Shown here: in pieces, positions 35,639 to 46,479 of the stretch | How positions within the stretch are numbered: the first letter of the stretch is position 1 | How the letters are laid out: each line of letters opens with the position of its first letter | Assembly: GCA_024280835.1 (NCBI GenBank) | Contig: JAJRPJ010000010.1 | Span: forward strand, 248,001 to 312,000 | DNA length: 64,000 nucleotides | Direction: 5' to 3' | Source of the DNA: Candidatus Zixiibacteriota bacterium | GTDB taxonomy: Bacteria > Zixibacteria > MSB-5A5 > GN15 > JACZUZ01 | Position numbers and translations under genes: made by a program | The notes under the pieces: model-generated | What the model was told of the DNA's origin: nothing | Database searches by the model: none | The model's input: only the letters and a program-made list of their open reading frames with translations

Positions 35639-38600
35639 ATGCGAAGGCGAACATACTATCACGTCGTGATGGCGCTGATGTTTTGTGGTATTGTTGTCAC
35701 GTACTTGAGTATTCGATTTTCGAATATTCAACTGCTACAAGATACTTCTTCAATTATAGAAGTTTCTAGTATTCTATTCTTGTTGTCTTTGGCTTGTATT
35801 GCACTGACCGTCAAATGTTCGACGGACTTGAAACGCGTGGCAGCCACAGCCGACAATACCAAAAGCAATTTCAAGGATATTCAAAAATACCATGAGGCCC
35901 TCTTTAGTTTGACCAAGAACTCTAGTGTCGTTGATGGATTACTCTCAGACTCCTCACGAGTAGTCACAGAAACACTAACCCAAGCCCTTGCAGTCGAACG
36001 CGCCAGTATTTGGCTCCTCAATGAAAGTGGGACTGCAATTTCATGTCTTGACTTGCATTGCCAGTCAACAGGCGAACATTCAATCCCAAAAGCTATATCA
36101 ATTGATGAATACCCTGAATATTTCAAGTCTCTGGATAACTCTAGGTCAATCGGAGTCTCTGATGCGCTAACAGATAAGCGAACCAAAGAAATTTGCAAGA
36201 ACTATCTAATCCCTAGGGACATTCGCTCTACAATTGACTCTCCGATTCGAGTTTCGGGAAAGGTCGTTGGCTACATATTTGTTAGTTGTGTGGGTGAAAG
36301 ACGAGAATGGAGTTCTCATGATTCAGGCTTTATTGCCGCCATTGCAGATCAATTCGCTCAGGTTGTCGTCAGCGCCGAAAAGCGAAAAATGTATGAGTCT
36401 CTGCATGAAGTCATGTCGACTACTTCCTCGCTCAGCGGCAAAGAGTTTTTCGACATGCTTGTTTGCAAGTTGTGTTCGGTTCTGAATGTGGAATTTGCAA
36501 TGGTTACAAAATGGGTCGATGGGTCAAATGAGAGCATGAAAAGCATGTCGCTCGGTGTCGGGGGCACACTAAGTAGTGATATGGAATACAAACTAGAAGG
36601 TACACCGTGTAATGATGTTGTCCAAAAAGGTTTCATGCACGTCCGAGGTGATGCCATATCACTTTATCCAGAAGATGAAATATTGGTGGAATGTTGCATT
36701 GAATCATATATGGGAACCTTACTATTTGATTCTAATGAGAATGCTATTGGTATCCTCAACGTGTTCCATACTGCCCCAATTCCACAAGAAGATATTGCAA
36801 GAACTCTATTAGAGATTTTTGCTTCTCGCGCTGCTATAGAACTAGTGCGAATGGAAACGCTTGAAGAGCTAAACGCCAACAAGGCGCTTCTAAATGCTAC
36901 ACTCGATTCGACAGCTGATGGCATCATGGTTGCCAACAAGGACGGCGAGGTGATGTTAGCCAATAAGCGTTTCGCCGAACTTTGGGGTATCCCAAGTGAG
37001 TTAGTAGAAGAAGCTGATGACGACAAAATGTTAGAGCATGCGGTCGGGCAGTTGCTAGAGCCAGATCGCTTCCTAAAGAAGGTTCAGGATCTGTACAATT
37101 CAGATAGAGATAGCTTTGATGTAGTGTTCTTCAAGGATGGACGTATGTTTGAACGCTACTCTCGACCTTTGATGTTGGATGGCGCACCAGCGGGTAGAGT
37201 TTGGAGTTTCCGCGATATTACAGTGAAAGAGCGAGCCGTTGCCTCATTGCAGGAAAGTGAAGACCGTTACCACAGTATATTTGATTCCTCCAATGACGGA
37301 TTGATTATTTTTGACTCTCAAGGCGAGATAAAGGAGGCAAATCGCGCTGCCAGTAGGATGCACGGCTGGTCTGAGGTAGAATTCTTGAAACTTCAACCAC
37401 ACGAATTCATTCACAAGAATTCTTTGCCAGTCTTCCAAGAATTCTTGGAGCGTTTGGCAACCGATGCGTCGTACCAGTGCGTTGCTAGAGATATTTGTAA
37501 AGATGGCTCGATAATCGATATTGAAGTCTCTGGGGTGCAACTTTCTATTAGTGGTGAGATTCACTACCTAGGGGTTGTTAGAGAAGTCACTGAGCGCAAA
37601 AGGCGTGAACGTCAGAATCGTGATATGCAAGAAAAGCTCGAACGCGCCGAACGTATGCAATCAATCGGGGCGCTCGCAGGTGGTGTCGCTCATGACTTGA
37701 ACAATATTCTTGGCCCGCTTGTGGCCTATCCAGAACTAATTCTCATGAAATTGCCTGCAGACAGCCCACTGCGGGGACGCATTGAACTAATTGGCAAGTC
37801 CGCCAAGCACGCCGCAGAGGTTATTCAGGATCTGTTGACTCTAGCTCGTCGCGGTCGGGTCGAAATGCAGCCAGGCAATATGAATTCTATTGTCAAAGAT
37901 GTCATGCTTTCGACAAATTTCGTTGATCTTGAACGAAGAAATACAAACGTCAAGGTGACAGTAAATCTTGAAACTGACCTGGGAATTGTCAATGTCTCAA
38001 AATCTCACTTAGCAAAAGCAATACTGAATCTCTGCGCGAATGCCTTCAAGGCCATGCCGAGCAGTGGAGAGCTGACAATTGAGACAACACAAGTGTATCT
38101 TGAGCGCCTCTTGACTGGAGATAGTGGCCTCGAACCTGGAGATTATGTTGGCCTAAGAATTCGCGACACAGGTGAAGGCATGACCAAAGAACACCTCAGT
38201 AAGCTCTTTGAACCTTACTACAATAGGAATCATGTAGCTAGTTCTACCAGCGGGCTAGGGCTATCGATTGTCTATGGAGTCATCAAGGATCATAGTGGTT
38301 ATTATGATGTGATGTCCGAAGTTGACCGCGGTACAGAGTTCATTATCTATTTGCCGATAGTTACGGGAGAAGTCCAGCCTGAGTACTTGAAGCCAAGCAA
38401 TTATCGTGGTTCCGAGACAATTTTGGTTGTCGATGATGATGGTAGCCAACGGGACTTGGCCTGTGCGCTCTTAGAGAGTCTTGGATATGACGTCGTTTCA
38501 GCTAGCAATGGAGAGCACGGTGTCGAGATATTGAAAGCCCGTCCAAGCGATATTGTGGTTTTGGACATGATTATGGAAGATGGCTTTGATGGGTTGGATA

Positions 38601-38800
38601 CATATCGAGAAATGCTCAAGAGCCAGCCCCACCAAAAAGCAGTCATTGTAACTGGATTCGCAGCAACTGACAGAGTCGATGAAATGCATAGACTTGGAGC
38701 TGGAACTTATGTCCGGAAACCCTACTCTCGAGACTCTATTGGCAAGGCAGTCCGAGAGACTCTAGACAGAGCCGTGCATGTCGAAACCATAAAAGCCTAA
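35639..38800 (+). CDS. Hybrid sensor histidine kinase (two membrane helices, GAF, GAF, PAS, PAS, kinase, receiver)
   Basis: About 1053 residues from the ATG at 35639, where the first membrane helix begins soon after (YYHVVMALMFCGIVVTYL). Two helices are followed by two GAF-like domains (about 100-420), two PAS domains (about 415-535 and 540-670), then the kinase: H-box GALAGGVAHDLNNI near base 37690, N-box NLCANAFKAM, G1 DTGEGM and G2 GLGLSIVYG. The C-terminal receiver has ILVVDDDGS, the phosphorylated Asp in VVLDMIMEDG and Lys in VRKPYS. The signal it senses is unknown. It is followed by a terminator, so it is a single-gene unit. Confidence 0.88.
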   Translation: MRRRTYYHVVMALMFCGIVVTYLSIRFSNIQLLQDTSSIIEVSSILFLLSLACIALTVKCSTDLKRVAATADNTKSNFKDIQKYHEALFSLTKNSSVVDGLLSDSSRVVTETLTQALAVERASIWLLNESGTAISCLDLHCQSTGEHSIPKAISIDEYPEYFKSLDNSRSIGVSDALTDKRTKEICKNYLIPRDIRSTIDSPIRVSGKVVGYIFVSCVGERREWSSHDSGFIAAIADQFAQVVVSAEKRKMYESLHEVMSTTSSLSGKEFFDMLVCKLCSVLNVEFAMVTKWVDGSNESMKSMSLGVGGTLSSDMEYKLEGTPCNDVVQKGFMHVRGDAISLYPEDEILVECCIESYMGTLLFDSNENAIGILNVFHTAPIPQEDIARTLLEIFASRAAIELVRMETLEELNANKALLNATLDSTADGIMVANKDGEVMLANKRFAELWGIPSELVEEADDDKMLEHAVGQLLEPDRFLKKVQDLYNSDRDSFDVVFFKDGRMFERYSRPLMLDGAPAGRVWSFRDITVKERAVASLQESEDRYHSIFDSSNDGLIIFDSQGEIKEANRAASRMHGWSEVEFLKLQPHEFIHKNSLPVFQEFLERLATDASYQCVARDICKDGSIIDIEVSGVQLSISGEIHYLGVVREVTERKRRERQNRDMQEKLERAERMQSIGALAGGVAHDLNNILGPLVAYPELILMKLPADSPLRGRIELIGKSAKHAAEVIQDLLTLARRGRVEMQPGNMNSIVKDVMLSTNFVDLERRNTNVKVTVNLETDLGIVNVSKSHLAKAILNLCANAFKAMPSSGELTIETTQVYLERLLTGDSGLEPGDYVGLRIRDTGEGMTKEHLSKLFEPYYNRNHVASSTSGLGLSIVYGVIKDHSGYYDVMSEVDRGTEFIIYLPIVTGEVQPEYLKPSNYRGSETILVVDDDGSQRDLACALLESLGYDVVSASNGEHGVEILKARPSDIVVLDMIMEDGFDGLDTYREMLKSQPHQKAVIVTGFAATDRVDEMHRLGAGTYVRKPYSRDSIGKAVRETLDRAVHVETIKA

Positions 38801-38879
38801 CCTTTAAGTATCCTCCGCAGCGCAAACATCCATCTTGAGCTTAATCAAGCTTACAATAAAAAGAAATCTGTTAGACAAT

Positions 38880-38919
38880 AAAGAGGTATCTGTTTCAATA
38901 ATAAACAGAGCCTCTTTTT
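38880..38919 (+). terminator. Intrinsic terminator after the hybrid kinase
   Basis: AAAGAGG/CCTCTTT and TCTGTTT/AAACAGA form a stem of 14 pairs with a small internal bulge and a seven-base loop, followed by a T-run. Confidence 0.85.
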
Positions 38920-39094
38920 ACGTTGTTTCAAATTTGACTTGGTATGTGCAATCGTCTCAATATGCCAAAAACATTACCGATAACTAGTATACGCTGTTTG
39001 CTCTTGGCATGGCGTCGTGAATTCAGTTTCATAAAAGTTCAACCGTCTAAACTTTGAAGTTGGGCATGCTTTGTTAGTCAAAGTCGTTTCTAGA

Positions 39095-42000
39095 ATGATA
39101 AACAATACCTCCAACAATTCGTCTGCGCATGTCAGCGCTAAGCAAGTTCTCAAGAAGTTCTTGCCTGCCTCTACAGTTGTCCTCTCTATATACTTTGCCA
39201 TAACGCTGGTATTGTTCCTAGTCCATCGCGATGGTCAACTAACTCTCTTACGAAGTAACCAACAGCATGAACTAGGCAAAGTCGGCGAGAAACTTCAAGC
39301 TGAAATGCAAAGCATAATCGGCGATTTGCTGACTTTAGGCAGTCAGCATGAACTCCCTGCGTTTATCAATAATGCTTCAACAGAAAACTATCTAAGCATA
39401 GCCAGTGAGTTTGGAGCATTCATGCGAATCAATCCCCAATACGATATGGCACGTATCCTTGATACTTTTGGGATGGAGATACTACGTTATGAATCAGATG
39501 CTGGAATTGTTAGAGCCATTGATAGGTCAAAACTACAGGACAAGAGCTCTAGATACTATGTTCGTGATGGCCTAAAACTCCAGGCGGACGAAATTCTTGT
39601 TTCACATTTGGATCTGAATGTCGAAAATGGGGAAATAGAAATTCCTGTCCGTGCAACGCTGCGGTTCGTCAAGCCAATTACCAATGCCGCTGGAACTAGA
39701 ACAGGACTGTTAGCATTGAACTACAAAGCTTCCATATTACTCGAGTTACTATCTAGGCGAACGTCCTTATCTCCGGCCACTCCGTTGGTTGTTGATGGAG
39801 ATGGAAACTGGATTCTCGCTGAGAATCCAGAAGTCGAGTGGAGCCATCTAATTCCAAGTCGACAACGTAGTAGTTTCGCGAAGTCTTTTCCGTTAGAGTG
39901 GCGAAGAATTACTCACGGTGAGAGTCAAGTGTTGACCAGTTCTGGTCTATTCACAGTTTATCGAATGAATGTTGCAGATTCAAACTATCAATATCACGAA
40001 TTTGGCCACCTAGTTCATGTAAGGAATGAACGTTACGATGAGAAGCCAGAAAAGAATGGGCTGAGTCTTGATGACCATAACTCAGGCCCCGATGGTGAAA
40101 GACATAAGCTTACTTTGTACTTTCTATCCAAAGCTTCTAGTGAAGAAGTTGCGAGCATAACCGAGTATGTGGCGCCAATCGCAGCAATCGTAGTTACTGG
40201 ATTGGCCCTTATCCTATTAGTCGTTGTGTGGATACTAGTTCGCTTTCAAGTATCCAAACAACACACAGAGGCGTTGCTTCACATTAGTGAAATAAAGCAT
40301 CGTGCTATCTTCAATACGTCACTAGATCCCATGATTCACATGGATGAACACGGATATATCCTCTCAGCCAGCGCCACCATCGAAAATGTATTTGGCTGGA
40401 AACCAGAGGAGCTCATAGGACGAAGCATCACAATTCTCATGCCAGAAACCCCACCCTCTAATTTTGGGAAGGATAGCGAAAGTAACTTCCTAGAAGAATA
40501 TCTTCGTGGCCCAAAGCGCGTTTTGGAGGGTGAAAGAATGCGGAAAGACGGGACAATCTTTCCCTGCGAAATTACACTAACGGCATTGAATATTAGTGGA
40601 GAAGAACAGAGACAATTCATAGGAGTTATTCGCGACACAACTGAGCGCAAAGCCAGTGAAGTGAGACTCCGACAGAGCGTGGAGCTGTACCGTTGTTTGT
40701 TTACCGATGCCCCTTATGCGTGCCTTAGTGTCAATGATAGCGGACTCATCATCCGTACCAATAAGAAAGTCGCGAACCTCTTCGGTTATAGCGAGGAACA
40801 CATGTTTGGCCGAAGACTTTCAGACTTTGTTGGTGATGACAAGGAAACACAGCGCCTGTTAAAATCACTAACCCAAAAGAGAGATCAGGGCGGCGGAGTT
40901 GCTACAGCTCGCGAAATTGAAATTGACATAACACGAGCCAATGGTCAAGCCGCACTAATAAGTATGACCACGAGCGTCGTATCTGACCATAATGGCCGCT
41001 TGTTTACTCGACTATACTCGTGTATAGATGTCACGGCCAAGCGTGAAGCTGAAGTCGCCTTACGGCTGAAGGACTTGGCTCTCCTAGCAGAGAGAAAAAG
41101 TGAACAAGAATACTTGTATAGTATCATAGACAATGCTCCAAACTTGATTTATGCCCGTGACAGCGCTGGACGTTTTACACTAATAAATTCTGCCTTTGAG
41201 AAATTCCTCGGCATGAGTCGCGATGGGTTACTTGGGCATTCTCCTGTTGAAGACGTATTTGTGGGTCAAGGGATATTTGACATCACTAAGAATGACATGG
41301 AGCTGTTTGACAAACAGGCTCAATATGTCTCTCGCGAGGAGAAGTACACAAATGTCGATGGAGACAAGCGTTGGCTGCTAACTTCAAAGAAACTATTGCA
41401 AAGAAAGACTGCCATCGGTGCAGAAGTTCTCAGTGTTTCGATGGATGTCACTGAATTGAGTGACGCCAAGACAATTGCTGTTGCTGCAGATAAAATGGCA
41501 GCGATAGGCACACTAGCCAGCGGAGTTGCTCATGAATTCAAAAACTATCTTGCTGCCATAATTGGAAATGCAGAATACCTTGGGGAAATCCTAGAGGACA
41601 CGCAAGCTAGTCCTGAAGCGCATGATGTTGTCAGAGATATTATTGAAGCAGGCGATAGAGCCAATGAAGTCGCAATGGCATTGCTAAGTTATAGTCGAAA
41701 AAAACAGAGCAATGTTGAAGCCGAAGACCTTGTCGAATTGACAGAGTCAACACTGCCGCTGATAACAAAACGAGCATTACAAAGCAACATCCAAATTGCA
41801 ACAAAATTTGAAAAAGTTCCTCGAACACTTGTCTCAGCTGGAAAAATTCAACAACTAATTCTGAATCTCCTTTCCAATGCAGTGGATGCGATTTCAAGTA
41901 ACGGTGGTGTTATCGTGCTGACTATCAGTCGTCAGGATGAATCTGTGGTTCTGCGAATCAGTGATAGCGGCTCTGGCATCCCCGAACACCAAATCGAAGA

Positions 42001-42571
42001 AATCTTCAACCCATTTTTCTCTACCAAAGGAGTCTGGGGTACAGACAACAACAGCGGCACTGGACTTGGTCTTGCTATCTGCCGCAACATTGCCGAGGAG
42101 CATGATGGAAAACTGTCAGTCGAAAGTACGTTGGGCAAAGGGACGACTTTTGTCCTGAAGCTTCCACTTGCAATCGATAACTCTTTAGGGATTGTCAGCC
42201 ATTGTTGTGACGTTGAATATGACCTAATTGTTCTACTAACTCATGATAGTCAGTTGGTCCAACGTTTAAGCCAGCAAAGTGAGGAACTTGGTGTGGATTG
42301 TGTCCTATCAGTCTCACTTGACAAGCTCACAATTGGCCGAAACGGGCGCTCGACACTTCTGATCTGCGATAGCGCCTTCCCAAGCGCTTCCGAGTTATAC
42401 GAAGTTTGCCTCGCCTATCAGGCCATAGGCGCCAAGACATTGTTGATGCGCAAAGGCTCTATTGGGTCATTCCTCGATGAAGAAAGTTTCGATTTTGTTT
42501 GTAATGCCAACTTCTCTTTGGTCAAAGCCCTCAATTCTATTAAGCTATCCACCAAAAAAGCTTTAGAATAG
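39095..42571 (+). CDS. Sensor histidine kinase with extracytoplasmic sensor, three PAS domains and degenerate receiver
   Basis: About 1158 residues from the ATG at 39095; a TTG at 39071 is also possible. A first membrane helix (VVLSIYFAITLVLFLVH), a 300-residue periplasmic sensor of Cache/LuxQ type, then a second helix (IAAIVVTGLALILLVVVWILV). Three PAS domains follow (about 395-515, 520-645 and 670-790), with the kinase after: GTLASGVAHEFKNYLAA, NLLSNAVDAI, DSGSGI, GTGLGLAICRN. The last 130 residues look like a receiver fold (LLICDSAF, TLLMRKGS) but without the full acidic pocket, so a pseudo-receiver. It follows the other large kinase on the same strand; no partner regulator is nearby. Confidence 0.85.
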   Translation: MINNTSNNSSAHVSAKQVLKKFLPASTVVLSIYFAITLVLFLVHRDGQLTLLRSNQQHELGKVGEKLQAEMQSIIGDLLTLGSQHELPAFINNASTENYLSIASEFGAFMRINPQYDMARILDTFGMEILRYESDAGIVRAIDRSKLQDKSSRYYVRDGLKLQADEILVSHLDLNVENGEIEIPVRATLRFVKPITNAAGTRTGLLALNYKASILLELLSRRTSLSPATPLVVDGDGNWILAENPEVEWSHLIPSRQRSSFAKSFPLEWRRITHGESQVLTSSGLFTVYRMNVADSNYQYHEFGHLVHVRNERYDEKPEKNGLSLDDHNSGPDGERHKLTLYFLSKASSEEVASITEYVAPIAAIVVTGLALILLVVVWILVRFQVSKQHTEALLHISEIKHRAIFNTSLDPMIHMDEHGYILSASATIENVFGWKPEELIGRSITILMPETPPSNFGKDSESNFLEEYLRGPKRVLEGERMRKDGTIFPCEITLTALNISGEEQRQFIGVIRDTTERKASEVRLRQSVELYRCLFTDAPYACLSVNDSGLIIRTNKKVANLFGYSEEHMFGRRLSDFVGDDKETQRLLKSLTQKRDQGGGVATAREIEIDITRANGQAALISMTTSVVSDHNGRLFTRLYSCIDVTAKREAEVALRLKDLALLAERKSEQEYLYSIIDNAPNLIYARDSAGRFTLINSAFEKFLGMSRDGLLGHSPVEDVFVGQGIFDITKNDMELFDKQAQYVSREEKYTNVDGDKRWLLTSKKLLQRKTAIGAEVLSVSMDVTELSDAKTIAVAADKMAAIGTLASGVAHEFKNYLAAIIGNAEYLGEILEDTQASPEAHDVVRDIIEAGDRANEVAMALLSYSRKKQSNVEAEDLVELTESTLPLITKRALQSNIQIATKFEKVPRTLVSAGKIQQLILNLLSNAVDAISSNGGVIVLTISRQDESVVLRISDSGSGIPEHQIEEIFNPFFSTKGVWGTDNNSGTGLGLAICRNIAEEHDGKLSVESTLGKGTTFVLKLPLAIDNSLGIVSHCCDVEYDLIVLLTHDSQLVQRLSQQSEELGVDCVLSVSLDKLTIGRNGRSTLLICDSAFPSASELYEVCLAYQAIGAKTLLMRKGSIGSFLDEESFDFVCNANFSLVKALNSIKLSTKKALE

Positions 42572-42834
42572 CTCTGCTCTCCAATTGGGCCTACTGCCTC
42601 AGGTCTCGCTAGATTACCTATCAAACTATTGTTCTACAGTGACGCTCAGACTGATTTATCCTAGTTTGCCTTACAATTCCTATACACTATATTCCTACCC
42701 GCATGCGCTATGAGTTGGCGAGTTAAAAAGTCGCTTTCTGTACCTACTCGCAGTTAACAAAAACTCATGCCACTTGCCATATACCATGTCGAAACTAGTG
42801 AGCTGGAGCTTCACAAACTCAAAAGGAAAATCAG

Positions 42835-45800
42835 ATGTTACGAATCAAACTAGCCACACTTAACTTAGCAGTCTTGCTGGGGAGCGTTTGTATGTCAATA
42901 GTGGCGTTTTCAACTTCAAGTGCAAATGCAAACGAGTTCAACACTCTTGAGCCACAACAAAAAATGTCTTCGTTCGAAGTCGAAGCAATCTACGAGAATG
43001 AAACTGGCATGGCTATCGGCGCTCGTTTTCGCCATATCCCGAGTCGCTTTGTTTTGGATATCCTGCGCATCCAGTCATTGCCGCAGGGATTCATGTGGGT
43101 AAATTCACCACCACCATCCGACCAGGGAGAACCACATACTCTTGAGCATTTGCTACTTGGTAAAGGGAACAAAGGCCGCTATGTCGCTTCTCTTGAGGAT
43201 ATGTCACTCGGTCGTTCTTCGGCTTATACCGAACAACGCCGCACCTGTTATCACTTCAATACAGCAGCGGGCGGCAAGACATATTTCGAACTATTTGAAG
43301 CAAAATTGGACGCGATGGTAAACCCGAATTTCTCTGACGAAGAAATACGTCGCGAAGTTTGTAATATGGGTGTAACTGTCAATTCAGATGATTCTTCATT
43401 ATGGCTTGAGGAAAAAGGTACTGTCTACAATGAGATGGTAAGCTCATTTGAACGCCCTTGGGGTAATCTCTATCGCCAATTGATTCAAAACATCTATGGG
43501 GAGTCACATCCATTGGCAATGTCCGCTGGTGGACTTCCAGCAGCTATTAGAGAGATGACCCCGCAAAATCTTCGTGACTTTCATGGCTCGACTCATCATC
43601 TCAACAATATGGGCGCTCTGGTATCGATTGGCTCAGAAGTAGCTCTCTCTGAATGTCTCACAAAGCTCTCTGCAATTCTCAATTCAGCTGAGCCGACAGC
43701 AGAGGCAGGCCAAGATCCCACAAAAATCACAGATAGACTACCGCAGCCACAACCTGCGCCGTATGGCAAAATTGATATTACTCATTTCCCAAACAAAAAC
43801 ACAAACGAACCGGGGTTGATGGCTTTTGCTTGGCCAGCGGAGCGTTTGGACCTTGGTCTCGAAGAATCATATTTGCTTGATCTCATGTTAACCCTAGTCG
43901 CTACTGGGCCTACTTCAAACCTGTACCGTAAATTCATCGATTCACAAACTCGTTTGATGGACATTGGCGCATCGTCCGTCTTCCAATGGCGCGAAAAAGA
44001 ACTCGGCAATCCAATCTTTCTTGGCTTCAGTAATGTAGACCCTGCAAATTGTACACCCGAGACAATCGAGAAAGTTCGCAATGTCATACTTGATGACTTG
44101 CGTGAAATCATGTCGCTACCTGACGGCTCAGACGAACTAGCGGCCTTCAACAAACGCGCCCAGAATCAAGTTATTCAGGACAGACGCAACACAAGAACTT
44201 TCTTGAACTCTCCACCACGCTGGGGATACCGCGGAACTGGTTCGACATGGATTGATCACCTTCAAGACCTCGATGCTGGAGGTGAATTCCGTCGCAATCT
44301 AGCAGTGACTGATGTCTTTACCAAAACCGAGAAGTTACTTTCAGGCAATGAAAACTTCTGGGAATACTTCATCGACAAGTGGAAGTTAGTCACAAGCGCT
44401 CCTTATGGCGCAGCAACCACTGCTGATCCAGATATGATTGATGCCAGCGAAACCGCTCGCGAAAAAAGAATCACTGACTATATTGTTGGTCTCAAGAAAC
44501 AATACAATGTGACGACTGACAAAGAGGCCATTGAGCGGTACAAAGTTGACTACGATGCGAACACCGCTACTATCGCCAAAGAGGCTGAGAAAATTTCTAT
44601 GCCGTCGTTCGTAGAAAATCCACCGCTTGGCAATGATGATGTCCTTGATTTCTCTACGACGACAATAGCAAGTTCTGTTCCATTCGTGGCTTCTACTTTT
44701 GAAAATATGACCAGCGCAACGGTGGGCTATGTTTTCTCTCTGGATGTGACACCCGAGAAGTATATGATGTATGTGCCTGTGCTACCGACACTCTTGCGGC
44801 AGGTTGGTGTTATCAAAGATGGTAAGCCAATCAAGTATGATGACTTCACTGAAATATTGCGTGAAGAAGTTCAGGGGCTAAGTGTGTATTTTGACACTGA
44901 TTCACGTACAGAGCGAGTTGAGCTTGCTTTGCGTTGCGCTGGCAGTGACCTTGGTGAAACACAAAAAGCCCAGCGATGGTTGCAGACGATGTTGTTCCAT
45001 CCCAATTTACGACCTGAGAATCTGCCGCGTATTCGTGATGCTGTCGATCAGGCGCTTAGTTCAGCGCGGAACCGTATGCGCGGCTCCGAAGAGTCATGGG
45101 TCAACACTCCTGTCTATTCTTATTGGAAGCAGGACAACCCGTTGCTCTTGAATGCCGACTGTTTTCTAACACAGGCGCATGCGCTACATCGTTTGCGCTG
45201 GCGCCTGAAGAGCGCGGACGGCTCCATAGATAAATTCCGAGATTTCGTCAACGATATCGCCGAGTTCTCCAGTGCACATAATCGGGAAGAGTTGAACGCG
45301 CGATTGGACACTCTAATAGATGGCGCCAGCGGAGATGACGACTACAGCGCGCTGATTCATGATGCCGCCGAAGATTTGCGTTCATCGCTTTCTGACATCC
45401 CTGATCAATCACTGGCGCGTGATATGCGTTATTTGGCCGCGGAGATGACAGCAGACTTGTCTGTGCCACCACAATTGGCTCTTAGTGAGTTTGAAGAATT
45501 GTTGAAGTTGATTCGTCATAGTGACAATCTACGTTGCTTTATGATTTCCAATTCCAATGACCGAAAAGAAACGTTGCCATTGATAACTGAGATAATTGGT
45601 CAACTTGATAGCTCTCCATCAAAGCGTTTTGATTATGCCAGCGCTACGAAGCCGTTGGTCATGGAGCGTCTCAATGAGCGTTTGGGAGATGCGTTTACGA
45701 CTCCACCGATTTTCGTCGGACTCGTCAATGAAAACACTCGCGCGGGTGTGCAGATTCATACTGCTGACTGCGCTGATTTCACCGAGACTGATTCGGAGGC

Positions 45801-46413
45801 CATCCTGTCTTTCCTTTCGGCTCGTCTCTATGGCGGCGGGGGAGCGCATAGCATGTTTATGAAAACCTGGGGAGCTGGCTTGGCCTACTCCAATGGACTG
45901 CGCAGTTCGCAGGAGCGTGGACGTTTGATTTATTATGCCGAGCGCTGTCCTGATTTGGCGCAGACGATGCAGTTTGTTGTCGACCAACTGAGAGCTGCGC
46001 CATTCGACACTGCCCTCGGCGGCTACGCGATGGCGCAGGCCTTCGGCGGGATGCGTTCTGGAGCTCGCTATGAGCAGCGTGGCGAAGATATGGCCGCTGA
46101 CATTGCCGATGGTGTGACACCTGAGGTGGTCTCGCGTTTCCGCAGTCAGGTTCTTGAGCTGGGCAAGCGTGATGATTTCTATCAGAAGATTCAAGATAGG
46201 ATGGAGAGCATATACGGTGAGATTCTCCCTGGCTATGGCCCATCGGCTGTAGAATCGGCAAAAGCTGGTAATGCTATTTATTATGTCATCGGGCCAGACA
46301 AACAACTGGACTCATGGGAAGAGTATCTCAAGAGTACCGAGGGGGCTGATGCCTCTCTAACTAGAATCTACCCCCGTGACTATTGGCAAACCGCCAACGT
46401 CTCAGCGCAATAA
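42835..46413 (+). CDS. Secreted M16 (PreP-like) zinc metallopeptidase
   Basis: A 1192-residue exported peptidase, preceded by AAAGGA. Signal peptide residues about 1-33. The inverted zinc motif HTLEH (His101, Glu104, His105) is present, with a downstream glutamate region (SDEEIRREVCNMGV). The length suits the four-domain M16C type such as PreP or falcilysin, which degrade peptides inside a closed chamber; the C-terminal half (from about 620) is the inactive mirror half. It is a single gene and convergent with the cytochrome-porin gene. Some secreted M16 proteins act in peptide scavenging; its substrate here is unknown. Confidence 0.85.
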   Translation: MLRIKLATLNLAVLLGSVCMSIVAFSTSSANANEFNTLEPQQKMSSFEVEAIYENETGMAIGARFRHIPSRFVLDILRIQSLPQGFMWVNSPPPSDQGEPHTLEHLLLGKGNKGRYVASLEDMSLGRSSAYTEQRRTCYHFNTAAGGKTYFELFEAKLDAMVNPNFSDEEIRREVCNMGVTVNSDDSSLWLEEKGTVYNEMVSSFERPWGNLYRQLIQNIYGESHPLAMSAGGLPAAIREMTPQNLRDFHGSTHHLNNMGALVSIGSEVALSECLTKLSAILNSAEPTAEAGQDPTKITDRLPQPQPAPYGKIDITHFPNKNTNEPGLMAFAWPAERLDLGLEESYLLDLMLTLVATGPTSNLYRKFIDSQTRLMDIGASSVFQWREKELGNPIFLGFSNVDPANCTPETIEKVRNVILDDLREIMSLPDGSDELAAFNKRAQNQVIQDRRNTRTFLNSPPRWGYRGTGSTWIDHLQDLDAGGEFRRNLAVTDVFTKTEKLLSGNENFWEYFIDKWKLVTSAPYGAATTADPDMIDASETAREKRITDYIVGLKKQYNVTTDKEAIERYKVDYDANTATIAKEAEKISMPSFVENPPLGNDDVLDFSTTTIASSVPFVASTFENMTSATVGYVFSLDVTPEKYMMYVPVLPTLLRQVGVIKDGKPIKYDDFTEILREEVQGLSVYFDTDSRTERVELALRCAGSDLGETQKAQRWLQTMLFHPNLRPENLPRIRDAVDQALSSARNRMRGSEESWVNTPVYSYWKQDNPLLLNADCFLTQAHALHRLRWRLKSADGSIDKFRDFVNDIAEFSSAHNREELNARLDTLIDGASGDDDYSALIHDAAEDLRSSLSDIPDQSLARDMRYLAAEMTADLSVPPQLALSEFEELLKLIRHSDNLRCFMISNSNDRKETLPLITEIIGQLDSSPSKRFDYASATKPLVMERLNERLGDAFTTPPIFVGLVNENTRAGVQIHTADCADFTETDSEAILSFLSARLYGGGGAHSMFMKTWGAGLAYSNGLRSSQERGRLIYYAERCPDLAQTMQFVVDQLRAAPFDTALGGYAMAQAFGGMRSGARYEQRGEDMAADIADGVTPEVVSRFRSQVLELGKRDDFYQKIQDRMESIYGEILPGYGPSAVESAKAGNAIYYVIGPDKQLDSWEEYLKSTEGADASLTRIYPRDYWQTANVSAQ

Positions 46414-46420
46414 GCAACTA

Positions 46421-46454
46421 GTAGGCCAAGTCCAAGTAACGGGACTTGACCTAC
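46421..46454. terminator. Hairpin between convergent genes
   Basis: GTAGGCCAAGTCC and GGACTTGACCTAC pair over 12 of 13 positions with an eight-base loop. It sits just between the stops of the M16 and cytochrome-porin genes. There is no T-run on either strand, so it may act as a stability hairpin or a rho-assisted end. Confidence 0.5.
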
Positions 46455-46479
46455 CGTACTGATGCCCAAGAAGGGATGC

